DNA of 64,000 nucleotides, from NCBI GenBank assembly GCA_001695595.3, contig MBPM02000038.1:186001-250000 (forward strand), in the 5' to 3' direction. The notes beneath the pieces are model-generated. The model did not search any database and was not told where the DNA came from. It saw only the letters and a list, made by a program, of their open reading frames with translations. Source of the DNA: Plasmopara viticola. Taxonomy: Eukaryota > Oomycota > Peronosporomycetes > Peronosporales > Peronosporaceae. Shown piece after piece: positions 38,882-49,870 of this stretch (position 1 is its first letter; each line of letters starts with the position of its first letter). Made by a program: the position numbers and the translations under genes.

Positions 38882-41347
38882 ATGTTCCTCGACCTGTCCT
38901 TCGCGTCGTCGAGCGATGAGAAAATGAAGTCCAAGTCTTCTAGTAGCTGGGACTTTGACCTTGAGGAGAAGCAGGAAATGTCTGTGGAAGAACTCATCTC
39001 CGACTTCCACAAGAGTGCTCCAAGTCGGTTCAAACGAAACGCCGAAAAGTCATTACCGTCTTCTCCAAAAAAATCAAAACCAATAGAAAAAGGTGGAGGT
39101 ACGGGGTGTATACGTGCAGCAAAGCCCAAGCCTGTAAAGACCAAACCAAGTCAGGCTTCAATAAGGAAAACAAAGCGAGACGGTGCAAGCGATGACGACA
39201 GTGCTGTGTCTCCAGTGCCACGAATCGATCACGCTTTACGTAACAAACCTTCAATCTTGGATAGACGCCGTACAGCTCGTGCTTCTGCATTACCTCGATT
39301 CTCATCGATCCAACGGCGAAAGCCTCAAGCTAAATCGCCAGGATTATCATCACCGCCATCGCTGTCTCCAGCCACGTCTTTATCAATTTCGTTGTCCGAC
39401 AAGAAACACGAGCCGATGACTTCAGATTCAGTCGACAGTTTGATCCGAAACGACATTCGTGAGCTCAACGAGTTGATCGCTACTAGCAGTCGAATGAAGT
39501 CACACGACGCTGCTAAACTAGCTACAAGATCGAATAAACCTCCAAACGTGAGTAGTAAAGTAAATGATTTACGGCCGTCGCTTCGGGTGCAAGTACAAAA
39601 GACAAGGTCGCGAGAACCAGCGCTAGAGTCCCCTCGACCCCCTCCACCTCCTCCTGCAGAGTCGGACGACGAGACCGAGGATTCGTTTGCCGAGGAAATC
39701 CAAAAACTTCGAGCAAGTTGGCGTTGTAATTCATTGCTTGTCCATGGATCAGAGAGGAAGTCGACGAATCAAGATGAAACAATCAAAACGCCAGTTGATT
39801 GTGTCGTGACGGCTACTACAGTTCGCCATGCGTCAAACACTATTCATGAGTTGCTCCTTGAAGCTTTCAAGCCGTTTGAGAACCGCTTACAGAAAAAAAG
39901 TGACGAAATTCAAGAAAACAAGAAGGTTGTCGAGATTCCTGAGACCATTGAGCTGCAAGCAGCTACTCAGACAATAGTATCGCAGCTTGACATGGCGTTC
40001 GCAGACATGGTTGCGCGTCAAAAAGCCGATGTCAAGGCTGAAAAAGAGGCTACAATTGCTGCCAACGAAGCTGCGGCAAAGGAGAAGAAAATTGCGGAAA
40101 AGAAGAAGGACATGGAAGAGAAAGAGGCCAAGGTTCGAGAGATGCAGATACTGGCACTCCTTCCCATGCATGGCAAGTTGCTCACTTGCTCAACTGACAT
40201 TGACAGTGTCTTGGAGCAACTTGAAAGCGTAGATCTCGGCTTGCAGAGTGAAGGTGCTTTGGATGCAGAAATGTTGGCGTTGCGGAATGACACGCAACTC
40301 AAGATGCAAGAAATTGATGCACGAATGGTTGCAGAAGTGGCGAGGAAGGATAAGAATGAAGAAATTTCACCGAAGATGACGGAAACGGTGCAAGACAAAT
40401 CTAATTCGACGAGGTCGGAGATATGCGAATGTTTTAGTGTAGAAGCTGAGCCAGCAAGTTTCGAGAACGTACTTCAGCAACAGGTGTTAGAGAAGCTTGA
40501 TCTCACTATACTAAGACTCAGGCACGTGCTCGGAATCGATGCGAAAGAAGCAGCTGAACTAAAGGAAACTCAAGAACGTGAACGGAAGGAACAAGAAGAG
40601 AAGAAGCTGCTGCAGCAAAAAGCAGACGAGCAGGAAGAGTGTGATCTAAAAGATGCAGAGAGTGCGAGGCGACGAGTGTTGGGGCTTACTAGAATTGACG
40701 ACGTTGAAGACTGGATAGATGAGGGACGACGTTTGGAGGATGAGTTTGGGTATGATCGACCGCTGAACCGCTTACTGGCCTCGATGGAGAATTGTATGGG
40801 AAGGGCGAATGACACAGATCTTTCTTCATTTATATCCAACATCCCACCGTATGAAGGTTTTCATCAATGTAATCAATCATTTGCAGCACGTAAAAGTCAA
40901 GTTCTTTTCGAGAAGGAGCCAGTTGAATGCAACATCGATGAGGGTAGAGGGTGTGAGGAGAGACCAGGACGATATCATAGAGGAACAAAAAGATTACATC
41001 ACCTCAGGCAGTCTGGAGGCACCAGTTGTGCGGACGGTGGATCCGATAGTGATGAAAGCTCTTATTCGGTCAGGTTTAAGTGCGAGCATCGCTCAAAGCG
41101 AGGTGGCGATCACTGGACACTAGTTACCTCACCTCAACGCTTGTTCAAGGTACCAAATTCTTTTAACAGACGAGATGAAACAGATATTCCAGACGATGGT
41201 GAACGAGTTTGGTCCCAGGCAAAGAGCAGGAAACAAAAACAAGGTGTAATGGGTTCCCAGCGAGAAATCAATCGGACGATTCAAGCGTTGCAGGCGGAAA
41301 GACGACAGAAGTCAACTTGGATCAGAAGTCGGAAGCACTTGACTTGA
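38882..41347 (+). CDS. Coiled-coil protein of unknown function, probable frameshift near the C-terminus
   Basis: An 821-codon frame that I do not recognise. Residues 1-260 are Ser/Lys/Pro-rich and probably disordered. A Pro-rich patch (RPPPPPP) lies near 255. Charged coiled coils lie at about residues 370-425 and 555-605 (runs of Lys/Glu). Between them is helical sequence with regular Leu spacing. From about 40945 the frame loses protein character (CEERPGRYHRGTKRLHHL), while the next frame becomes convincing (RRDQDDIIEEQKDYITSG, then VDPIVMKALIRSGLSASIAQ) until a stop at 41123. Another frame then reads LTDEMKQIFQTMVNEFGPR near 41168-41225. So the true C-terminus is probably reached through indels or unrecognised introns, and the coordinates after 40945 are uncertain. 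A cytoskeletal or centrosomal role is possible but unproven. Confidence 0.7.
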   Translation: MFLDLSFASSSDEKMKSKSSSSWDFDLEEKQEMSVEELISDFHKSAPSRFKRNAEKSLPSSPKKSKPIEKGGGTGCIRAAKPKPVKTKPSQASIRKTKRDGASDDDSAVSPVPRIDHALRNKPSILDRRRTARASALPRFSSIQRRKPQAKSPGLSSPPSLSPATSLSISLSDKKHEPMTSDSVDSLIRNDIRELNELIATSSRMKSHDAAKLATRSNKPPNVSSKVNDLRPSLRVQVQKTRSREPALESPRPPPPPPAESDDETEDSFAEEIQKLRASWRCNSLLVHGSERKSTNQDETIKTPVDCVVTATTVRHASNTIHELLLEAFKPFENRLQKKSDEIQENKKVVEIPETIELQAATQTIVSQLDMAFADMVARQKADVKAEKEATIAANEAAAKEKKIAEKKKDMEEKEAKVREMQILALLPMHGKLLTCSTDIDSVLEQLESVDLGLQSEGALDAEMLALRNDTQLKMQEIDARMVAEVARKDKNEEISPKMTETVQDKSNSTRSEICECFSVEAEPASFENVLQQQVLEKLDLTILRLRHVLGIDAKEAAELKETQERERKEQEEKKLLQQKADEQEECDLKDAESARRRVLGLTRIDDVEDWIDEGRRLEDEFGYDRPLNRLLASMENCMGRANDTDLSSFISNIPPYEGFHQCNQSFAARKSQVLFEKEPVECNIDEGRGCEERPGRYHRGTKRLHHLRQSGGTSCADGGSDSDESSYSVRFKCEHRSKRGGDHWTLVTSPQRLFKVPNSFNRRDETDIPDDGERVWSQAKSRKQKQGVMGSQREINRTIQALQAERRQKSTWIRSRKHLT

Positions 41348-41458
41348 AATGAGTAATTTATCATTCAAAAATGTTTAATATAGAGAAGTTTTGATCGCAA
41401 ACTATTCTTTCAAGGTATGCTCCGAAAATAACGTCGTATTTGCCTAAGGTGGATAATG
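41348..41458. other. 3' flank of the coiled-coil gene
   Basis: Short AT-rich 3' region leading into a SINE-like insertion. No distinct signal is seen. Confidence 0.35.
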
Positions 41459-41780
41459 GAATGTAATGTATTACGTTATCGCGTTGCCAAGTTATGCACG
41501 TGCTAGGCTCAGTCTGGCTAATCCACGGCATAGAGTGGTGTCCGCATACGTCGGGTCTCGTTCGGCGGGCAGTGCAGCCAGCACCGAGGTCGTGAGGGTC
41601 TTCCATTATTTTGTTTAGCTCTGACTTGGTAAGAGCCCAGGTGGCGCCCTGGTGCTGGAGTCCGTCGCGTCGAGGGTGAGACTCGTTAGAGACCTGCAGA
41701 TGCCCGAGAGCACCTGCCCGAAGCGCGCGAGCATTTAGCCCCCGCCTTGGAAGGAGGGCGTCACCCTAACCTTTTCCGAA
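41459..41780 (-). mobile_element. SINE-like element, copy 4
   Basis: Same family as the 28-29 kb copies, ending CCTAACCTTTTCCGAA on the plus strand, with tail AATGTAATGTATTACG. It has several substitutions and a missing base in the CCCCCGC run. I see no clean target-site duplication (GCCTAAGGTGG before and GCCTAGATTGTGG after are only loosely alike), so it may be older. Confidence 0.88.
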
Positions 41781-43707
41781 GCCTGCCTAGATTGTGGTAG
41801 TAATTTAGTTACTACTTACAAGCAGTACCATTGTATTGCTGATAAAGTGCACGCTGCAATAGCGAGTTCCAAGGGGTGTGAACTATTGTTCATTCAAAAT
41901 TTCTAGTTGTTTAACACGCCTGATTTGTGCTAGGTTTTGCTTGACTACGTCACATCTGGCATCACTTCGTACTCGATCCTTTGCTTATGCGGGTAGCTTT
42001 TCTTTCCGAGATAGATTGCACGACCTTTGTAAATCTAGTTTATGCCCAGTATGCGCTGCTAAAGCGGCTCGAATTCTTTTATAGGCCTCAGAATGTGACT
42101 GCATTTGCAGCCCTTTGTATTGCTGCGTTTCTGAAGCGCGTCACGTTGTACGAGTTCTTCAAACGAAGGCTCAGGTAGTAAAAGGCTCTCAGCAGCCTCG
42201 GCAGTAAAGCCTGCCGCGTGATCCAAGCTGACGAAACTAGATGCTTTACTTTTCAAACAAAATCGTCTGGATCGAAAGGGTGGAGCTGACTTCCATCGTG
42301 ACCATAATCACAGACCATCGGGATAGTGCTCGCCTTATCTTACCTGAAAGGTCGGTATAAGCTATGTCGACACACACCCGTAAGGCCACTGCATCTGTTT
42401 CGTGTCCAAAAGTACACAAATGAGCAAGTAGACGACAATGGTCCTCCTGGATAGCTTTAAGTCTCTTAGCGTTCGCGCTTTCTTGCATGCAAGTAAGAGT
42501 AAAGCGATTTCGACAGAATATTCATAGATGAATGGGATTTACAACCCCCATTTCTCCAAGTTTAGCTAATTGAGTCCATGAGCAAAGGATTGGGGACAAA
42601 TACTTCAAGGGAAGAATGTGCCATTATACGAATAGCTTATATCGCTCTTAAACAGGATTAAAGACACAGACAAGCTTGCTCCTCCAAAATGCCATGATGA
42701 ACACTTGTATGTCTTAAAAGAATCCAGAGTAGCGGTACCCTTGAACGACTTTCCGATTGCGATGGACTAAATTGCTGCCGAAGAAAGCCACATGCTTCGT
42801 TTTGGTTGCAGTTAAACGGGACACATGATTTGTGTTTGTCACAAAGAGGGTTGAGAGAATGGACCTTTGTCTTGTTTCATGGCATTATAGGATTAGCAGC
42901 AAGAATTGACCCGAAGAGAACGTCGATTAACATTAAAGTAGAGGAACCCTTCTGAAAACAGAGCAAGAAAATATGGATGGTGTATTTCTATTGATGGTTA
43001 TCGTAGAACGACAATGGCGGGTAACAAATAGCGACTAACGTGTACCAAAGGGCCACAGCGCACAGAGACAAACAAAACTCCCCAGACATATAAAAGTGGT
43101 AAAATACGAGCAGATGAGATAGTTCTGACTAGAAAGAATGGGGACGCGATACTAATTCGAGCTCTGACAATCCCGTTATTGACAAGAAAGATCTCATTCG
43201 AATTCATTGTTGGGTCTCTAAGCACATTTCCTACAGTTGATTGCACTCCGAGCTTTCTGTAAATTCTCATCATTGGAATTTACAATGTACGCTGCCAATG
43301 ACAAAACATTTCCTTTTACAAAAACGGATGTACTTCCTACATTTTAATGTTAAAAGCGTTAATTCTTACATGTTTCCGGCTGCTTATTTAGTCAGTTCTG
43401 TCATCTTCAAATTCTCGATTCGCGACACCTCTATCAGTGCCTCCACTTCAATGAATTCGTAGGGACACAACGACAAGTTTAGCTCTTACAAGCATCCCGC
43501 CAGGCAATTGCTTGATGATGTTTGGCTGTCAGTAAAAGTTGTGATGTACAATAGAACTCTGATAGTCATAAGGACAATGTGAGCAGATCTTCAACGGTTT
43601 AAATTTTGCAAAAGCGTATTGCGAATTCTATGAGAAGGCGGGGCGGCTGGTGTTACAAGTCGGAGATGGGAATAAACAAACAATGTGCTCGTGATATTTT
43701 TTGGTCC
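41781..43707. mobile_element. Decayed repeat sequence, partly gypsy-related
   Basis: No intact gene. The stretch 42550-42800 matches 8930-9200 in scattered phrases, and that region is in turn tied to a gypsy remnant by its neighbour at 9361-9640. Frames are short and broken. The rest shows nothing I can name. Confidence 0.4.
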
Positions 43708-43785
43708 GTGGCGTGGTGGCTCAGTGGTATAATTCATGATTGATACGCGAGAGGATAGAAGAGTTGGGCTCGTGAGCCAGTTACA
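43708..43785 (+). pseudogene. tRNA-Gly-like relic (pseudo-tRNA or tRNA-derived SINE head)
   Basis: GTGGCTCAGTGGTATAATTC is an almost perfect D-arm/A-box of eukaryotic tRNA-Gly, followed by ACGCGAGAGG, which fits the 3' side of the anticodon arm. The anticodon itself is destroyed, the T-arm is distorted (GGGCTCGTGAGCC) and no matching 3' acceptor strand is found. It is therefore not a working tRNA. A T-rich stretch follows about 100 bp later. Confidence 0.6.
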
Positions 43786-46590
43786 AAGCACTGTGTCATC
43801 AAGCAATGAATGACCACTGCATCTGAGTGCAGAGTTAGCTTATTGGCAAGGTCACGGAGTCGATAATTCTGCACTCGTCATTTATTTTTTATATTTAAAT
43901 ACTACAAATTTTTGATTATAAGAATATAGATAGTGCGATCAAACCTGCACATATACTTATTGAAAAAAGTGTTGCTCAACAGCGTTTTCGGGTGCACCAT
44001 GTACAGTGCACTATTTTAGTTGATGGCAAATTTAAGCTCAATTGGGGATCGGCATTTCTGCTACGGCATTTGGTACGTCTGGCGACACACTACTTAAATG
44101 GAAAGTGATATTACCAGTGCCATCAGACATCCCAGTTATGTTGAAACATCTGATCACCCAATTGTTTTGCCCATCACAAGCTTTTCCAGAAAGTTTGCTA
44201 GTTTGATAGCCGCTCTGAAGAATATCTGTCAAATATGAGGACGACTTTATGCCAGCATAGAAAACATGCGTATTTGTGGCCATGGCGCATGGAGTACTCA
44301 ATTGGGTTGCGGTATATGCAGAATACAAGCCAATTTTTAAAAAAGAACATTTAAGCTCGGTCTCCAGCACGATCCTAAGAACAAATCCTGAATCGAACAG
44401 TAATTAAAGATGAGATTACCTGCTATTATTAGTATCTGGAAGAAGCTTTAATGGTCCTTCTTTCTAGCCTTAACAAACGATACGAAGAGGTATCGCGTCG
44501 TTTGTCACACTTGCAAGTATCGTATCAGTTGCGTGCCGCTACACCTTGATGAAGATGGGCGTGAGCAAGCCAAAAAATTGACAGAACGCAAGCGATATCC
44601 AGCAGGTATCTATTCGTACCATGATGTACGAAAAGCCATAACACTAAAATGTCGTATCCAAGAGCAGCGTTGATATTTACTTTACAGCGAAAGTTATTTG
44701 TGCGCTACAATTAGCAATGTGGTACACGAACACTTGCGTACTGCCAACAAATTTATAAAAGCCAAAGACAATGACAAAGCTAATGCGTAGTCCGACAGTA
44801 CTCGCAGGCTGTGCAATGGAATTAACGTGTGCGATGCGTATTCGATTCTCTGGTAGTAGTCACAAGTTTTCGTAACCTTGGTCAGCTAATTGTACGTGTT
44901 GGACCACTAATGTATTGTGTAAACACAATTTTTGTTTCCGCTTGGGCTATTGACCGCTAAGTATTATACCATGTGGCTCCAAAAGTAAACTTCACTTCAG
45001 GTCATCCTTGTTCAAGGTAACAACCCGGGCATGATCTGCCTAATTTACTTATAGTGCAGCATGCTGCCTGCCCACTCATAGTGGTGCAGGTGTCGAGAAT
45101 TAATCGCTCAACTTTTGCACCTTCTTTCAATATAGGGTCACATCAGATGCTTAATATTGACATTCGCTACAAAAAAGCACAAGAATTTACCAGTCTCATA
45201 TGTAGTGCAGAACTTGACTTTTGCAAAAAATACATCTTGTCACTTCTCAAAACAAGTTATGTATCTACTGCCTTTTTCAGGAATGTTCAGTCCGACTAGA
45301 CCACAAAAGCTATATTTCAGATGGTTCACTCAGTAATTTAACATGGTACTACACGAAAAGTCACTTTTTTCTTGAACAAGAAAGTTTTGTTTGGCAGCTC
45401 CGCATACAAGGGAAAAAGTCAATGTTGAGTACCTTCTCGCTGATGTGGCGAAAAAGATTCACCGACGGGTGACAGACGCGAAGGTTCAATCGTGTGCTTG
45501 AAGATGCATGCGAATCACGTGCAGCGCTTGTAATTTGACAAGATGTCTATGTTTGAACTCACGCATCCAGGGGCTCGAAGCCTTTCGATCTAGACAGACT
45601 AGACCCTATATATTGCTAGCTTCGAGAAGCTTGTATGCGTTTGAAATAAGTGATGAAGACTTTTGTTGACCGTACCCTTCTAAGTCTTCAGCTTACGATC
45701 AAAAATTCGACTTCGTAATGTGTAAGTTTAGTGAAATAAGTGAGCAAGGAATGCTTTTGAAACCACTTTGTTAAGTAGCGAGAGATCCAAATAATATCAA
45801 AAGTTTCTTTAGGGGATCGCAAAAATTGTTTGCTAACAATTATCAATCGAAGATAAGTTTACTTCTTATGAGCACGACAAAGCAATTTATTACCGGACCT
45901 TCACAATCCTGATAAAGCATAGGACATCTTATGACGCATCATTTTTCATCGCCGTCGCACTCTACCTTTACGTCGAGTCTGTGACCAAAGTAGCGGTTTC
46001 TTTCTCGCGCACAGCTCGCATTTCCCAGCTACATGTCGCGAGACCCTCACTACAGTCTTTCACAAACTGTATGTGAAGCACAAAGTTGACATTGGTACCC
46101 ACGAGTGCCAGTCACAGAGCTCCATATCATTTACAGTAAAGGCTCTAGCGGTGTAAAAGCTTCGATTTCGAGAACCAACTCACGCATGAGGTCGTGACAC
46201 ATACTTTCATCCATAGGATGCAATGCCATGAGCGCAGTGTAGAAACATCAAAGAGCTTTTCAGGCACTGATTTAGTTGTTGTCTCGCGCTACAGCACGAC
46301 CGCCAAAGATAAAAATTTTCATCTCTGTGATCGTATTGAGGCTTCTAGCGTCATCGGTTTTGATAGCTTTCATGCGCATAACCAAGAGAGCCTTACATGC
46401 AGCTACACTTAAGATCGTACGGATCCATATACAGCAATATTGCAAATTCGACTAGAGTGCTGAAAATGTGGCGGGGTCACAGAACACCTTGCACAAAGAA
46501 GGCCTTAATTTTTTCTAGCAAATGACCGTTCACTATTGTCGGTCTTTGAGATAGATTGAAGTCTTGTTTACACTTAATGCTTGCTATTTT
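43786..46590. other. Decayed transposon-like region, no intact gene
   Basis: About 2.8 kb with broken protein-like islands. At 44490-44670 one frame reads RYRVVCHTCKYRISC and REQAKKLTERKRYPAGIYSY, possibly the N-terminal zinc-type domain of a DNA-transposon protein. At 44038-44370 (-) a 110-codon ORF ends DGTGNITFHLSS; it has no recognised family. Nothing intact is supported. Confidence 0.35.
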
Positions 46591-47441
46591 TGGCTGCAGA
46601 GCTCGTAGTTGCTTAGTCGCGCTTCAGCTTCGGATGGTGGTGGGCGCTTAGGTCTGCGTGATTTATGTAATTTGTTTATTTGTATATTCTTGAATGCGGG
46701 ATCCGGACGTGGAAAGCTCTTTAGTTTAAGTTTACCAAAGGATTTATTCACGGATGATGATAAGAGCAATTTCGAAAACATTGAAGCATCTGGCTTTATC
46801 GATTGAGCAATTACCTGCTCACTAGATAATCATCCAGCTGAGCCAAAAGATTATTCTCTCGCGCTAATTTGTACCATGAAAAGCTCCAAGCGGCTGACGA
46901 GGACTCGCTCATTGCAGTGCTCCATCTCCATCTTAAGCTCAGCTCATCCTCCTCCTTGTCCTGCTTTGCGTCCAAAGATCGAGCACGGCAACACCGTGCT
47001 CACCATGGCATTGGCGTTTCAGTTGCTAAGTACTTGTCCGATTCTGACTTGCTTAGATCGTGTACGCTTACCATAAGTCCGCTCGCTCCAGCTTCTGCCA
47101 ATGGCACATAGCGTTGGGATCAAAGCCTACGCATAGTAATTTATCTCACATTGTGAAGCGTTTAGACCTTGTGCATGCATTTTTAATGCGAACTGGAATA
47201 TCAAAGCGATCGTGTGAAGGTAGATCATCGTTTCAAGCGCTTCGCGTACGACGTTTGCAGTGGTGATGGCACGAGAGGCAAAGTGAATCGTATCGGATTA
47301 ATGGGCTTTGTCGTGAGTTCCAGACAATCATATGGTACTGTCTTGTATTTGCACTTTATAAGCTATGCAACTTTTCTCATCTAGACCATGATACGCCGTG
47401 CTGAAGTATTTTTGACAGCACCTACGCCAAAATCTGTTTCT

Positions 47442-47465
47442 TATATATATATCTATATATATATA
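47442..47465. repeat. AT dinucleotide microsatellite
   Basis: TATATATATATCTATATATATATA, interrupted once by C. Confidence 0.9.
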
Positions 47466-47553
47466 CTTATTCTTACTGTAAAAGGTTTTTATTAATACGT
47501 GCGTAATAATTAAAAAGCTTATACAGTATTAAAACTACTACTAATGCCAATCC

Positions 47554-47589
47554 GCTTGATGTCATTATTGTGTAATAATGACATCAAGC
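47554..47589. repeat. Perfect 16-bp inverted repeat (hairpin)
   Basis: GCTTGATGTCATTATT at 47554-47569 pairs perfectly with 47574-47589 across a 4-base loop GTGT. I do not see it in the second duplication unit, so it arose or was lost after duplication. Confidence 0.93.
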
Positions 47590-47892
47590 TTTTTCGTAAG
47601 ATCGAAAAATCGTACGGCAAATGGGATTTGTAGCTTGGGAGTTTCGCACAGCTCGAGGATTTGTAACTTCGTAAGCTTCGCCTTCTGTATACACGAAGAA
47701 GCGTTGTGGCCGCAACTTATGTTTGACATAAGCGCTTGTCGCCGTCTGAAGCGGAGGCGCAATAGCGCAACTACGACGCCGCAGTTAAAAAAAGTGGTAT
47801 GCTTAAGTAATGCGAATTCAATTCTTTTTCTCAGTCGTGCCAGACGCCAGTCTTCGTCTTGCTTTGATTTGCTAGAAAAGAACAAGCCCTGA
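47578..47892 (+). pseudogene. Unidentified broken gene, unit 1 copy
   Basis: A 104-codon frame related by eye to 57650-57841 in the second unit. Shared text includes FRTA(R)DLG-like sequence and the FVRSK/EIKS region. Both copies are interrupted at different points, suggesting a gene present before the duplication that has since decayed. The second copy keeps VVELKVREIKSLRQIKF, which has the E-x-K look of a nuclease core but is too short to call. Confidence 0.4.
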
Positions 47893-48119
47893 AAATTTTG
47901 TCATTAAGCTTAGCGTGGTAGATCTTCAGACTTACTAAGCACTAGCAAATTTTTGTAAGGAATTCTAGCACCAAAGAATCAGGTCGCATATATGCAGTTT
48001 CTTAAGCACTACAATTTATGCGAAAAGTTGTGGTCTTTGCCTCAAATCTTTGGGCTGGTGAAGTGTTGGATGTCAAAACAGCTTGTTAGCTTGAAAGATT
48101 AGCGACTTTGTACTTGAGA

Positions 48120-48248
48120 ACTGTATCTGTGCCTCAACATGACAAAAATATATTGTGAGCGTCTATCCCGAATTCGCCTAGGTCGTCATTCTTAGAAATC
48201 CGTCCTTCTCGGCACCCGCCGTGTAAATTAGCATACTCTACATCTTTC
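48120..48248 (+). promoter_or_regulatory. Conserved promoter of effector-like gene 1 with candidate initiator
   Basis: TCGTCATTCTTAGAAATCCG at about 48182-48201, roughly 60 bp before the ATG, is conserved with the second copy (TCGTCATTCCTAGAAATCCG). TCATTCY fits the oomycete initiator YTCANTYY. Conservation down to the ATG (CCCGCCGTGYAAATTAGCAT) is higher than in the surrounding DNA. Confidence 0.55.
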
Positions 48249-49061
48249 ATGCGCAACGGCGTAGTTCTCTTCGGTCTTTTCTTCATCGGATATTCAAGCT
48301 GTGTCCTCGCATCTCTGGTCGAGAAGTCCGACGTCGAGTCGACACATGCCGAGCAGTGGGATAGCAACGGCAAGCGCACACTTCAGGCGGATGACCCCGA
48401 GCGCATTTTAGCCGAAGAGCGAAATATGGAACAGGCGCTTTTGCCTGCTGCGGAGGCCATTGGAAAGATAAAGGTATCGGAAAAGGCGGTGCCGCGTGCG
48501 TCGTTGGGATCGACGCTGAATCCGATGAAGTGGCCAAAGCGCATATTGGATAAAGTCAGACTGTGGCTTGCACGCATTCGGTTGAACCTGTTAAAAAGAA
48601 CAACCATGGGTGAAGACAGCATTGACCGTGCGATGATGAATGGATTAACTCCGTTCTACCTGAAAAAAATCAAAAACGACATTATGCATTACTCCAGCTC
48701 TGTGCCTCATGACAAAATCAAAATCGAAGAGGACTACGACTTTTACGTGAAGCATTTCTTCGGTCAATTCAAAGGCCTCTATAAAGACCCTCCGGTCTTT
48801 GCAGTGGACAAGTGGAATAAATTGGAAGAAGGGATGACAAAGGCCGAGCAAAACGGGAAGCGTAGAGCTTTCGATAAAGTAAGCCGAAATATTGACAAAG
48901 GCCTTTCGAATGAGCAGCTGTTTTCTCTTGATATCTCTCCTTTCGTCTACATGCGATTGCTGGAAAAACGGGGTGTCTTTAAAGATGTGGAGAACAACAT
49001 GGACAAAATCGGCCGTTTGAAAGACTACGTCAAGGTCTACAAAGAACACCTTATGGCGTAG
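48249..49061 (+). CDS. Secreted effector-like protein with degenerate RXLR (RTLQ...EER), paralogue 1
   Basis: A 270-residue protein with a signal peptide (residues 1-21, MRNGVVLFGLFFIGYSSCVLA). Residues 43-46 are RTLQ instead of RXLR, and EER is at 56-58, the spacing expected for an RXLR-EER effector. The last motif position is Gln rather than Arg, a variant form known in downy mildews. The C-terminal region (about 95-270) is Lys-rich and helical. The block SPFVYMRLLEKRGVFKDVEN followed by LKDYV..Y.EHL resembles the last helices of a WY-type unit. A paralogue about 77% identical by eye lies 10.6 kb downstream. It probably acts inside or at the host cell, but no target can be inferred. The ATG chosen starts the signal peptide. 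Nothing in the gene looks broken. Confidence 0.85.
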   Translation: MRNGVVLFGLFFIGYSSCVLASLVEKSDVESTHAEQWDSNGKRTLQADDPERILAEERNMEQALLPAAEAIGKIKVSEKAVPRASLGSTLNPMKWPKRILDKVRLWLARIRLNLLKRTTMGEDSIDRAMMNGLTPFYLKKIKNDIMHYSSSVPHDKIKIEEDYDFYVKHFFGQFKGLYKDPPVFAVDKWNKLEEGMTKAEQNGKRRAFDKVSRNIDKGLSNEQLFSLDISPFVYMRLLEKRGVFKDVENNMDKIGRLKDYVKVYKEHLMA

Positions 49062-49853
49062 TTAGAGCTGGGAGGATAGCGTAAAACGATTGACGCCTTC
49101 AGGTAAGTTGTTTGCATGCAATGTTCATTTTTACGGAGTTCAATGTATGTTGCTGTAATACAAAGAAAACCATCCACATCCTGAACATTTACTGGCAATA
49201 TTAGAATTAGAAGCACTCTGCGTTGTACGTGATAAATAGCAATAATTAAGTGGCGCTACTGTCATAGGTTTTCGGGGCTAGTAAAAAAATCCCCCTTTTT
49301 AGAAAAAGTAATGAAATAAACCCGCTATTAAATATATTTTTAAAGATACCCCGATCGAAAAATCTACACCGTAAAATACAGCCAAAACTCGCACCATGAC
49401 TAAAGTATCAAAACGAGTGGAGTGCACAACAAGATCTCAAATCGTTCATTACTGACTACTCCTTACCCTGCTCCCGTAAGCTAGAGTCTAGTGTTCTATA
49501 AATGTAGCTGTACCATTCCATTTCCGTTCGGGCATTAACAAGAAATATGACCGTTTCCACCGTATGGAGTACAGTCAAGTTGTTCAAAGACCAGTTTGGC
49601 ACCTTAAGATTCGTTTCTTCGTGAAATATGGCGCACCACACAATCCTTTGACAAGATCCTGTCAAAGAGTTGGCAGCGTGAAACTTAGTCCAAGTTCAGC
49701 GCTGTATATTAGTGCGAAAAAACTTGCTTTTCATGACGAATAGAGACGCTTACTGGCTTTGTTCAAATGTTTGGTGTAACATAAGTAGATAAGTGCATTG
49801 GTGGAAGCAACAATGGTGGCAGCAAAAGCGGTGGCGGCTATCTCATGTCTACA
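49062..49853. other. 3' region of effector-like gene 1
   Basis: No gene. It aligns loosely with 59643-60099 after the second effector-like gene (GCTGGGAGGATAGC / GCTGGGAGGGTAGC right after the stop; GTTGTTTGCATGCAATGTTC / GTTGCATGCAATGTTC). Confidence 0.5.
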
Positions 49854-49870
49854 TGCTCATCGCATGAGCA
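49854..49870. repeat. Small hairpin shared by both duplication units
   Basis: TGCTCAT-CGC-ATGAGCA, a 7-bp stem with a 3-base loop, corresponds to the longer 12-bp hairpin at 60100-60126 in unit 2. Confidence 0.7.

Noticed and set aside
43708..43785. Functional tRNA-Gly
   Set aside because: No intact anticodon loop, distorted T-arm and no pairing 3' acceptor strand.
44038..44370. 110-codon minus-strand ORF as a secreted protein
   Set aside because: No signal peptide, no recognised motif, and it lies in decayed repeat sequence.
48645..49049. 134-codon minus-strand ORF across effector-like gene 1
   Set aside because: It lies opposite a well-supported secreted protein and is not kept intact in paralogue 2, so it is a shadow frame.
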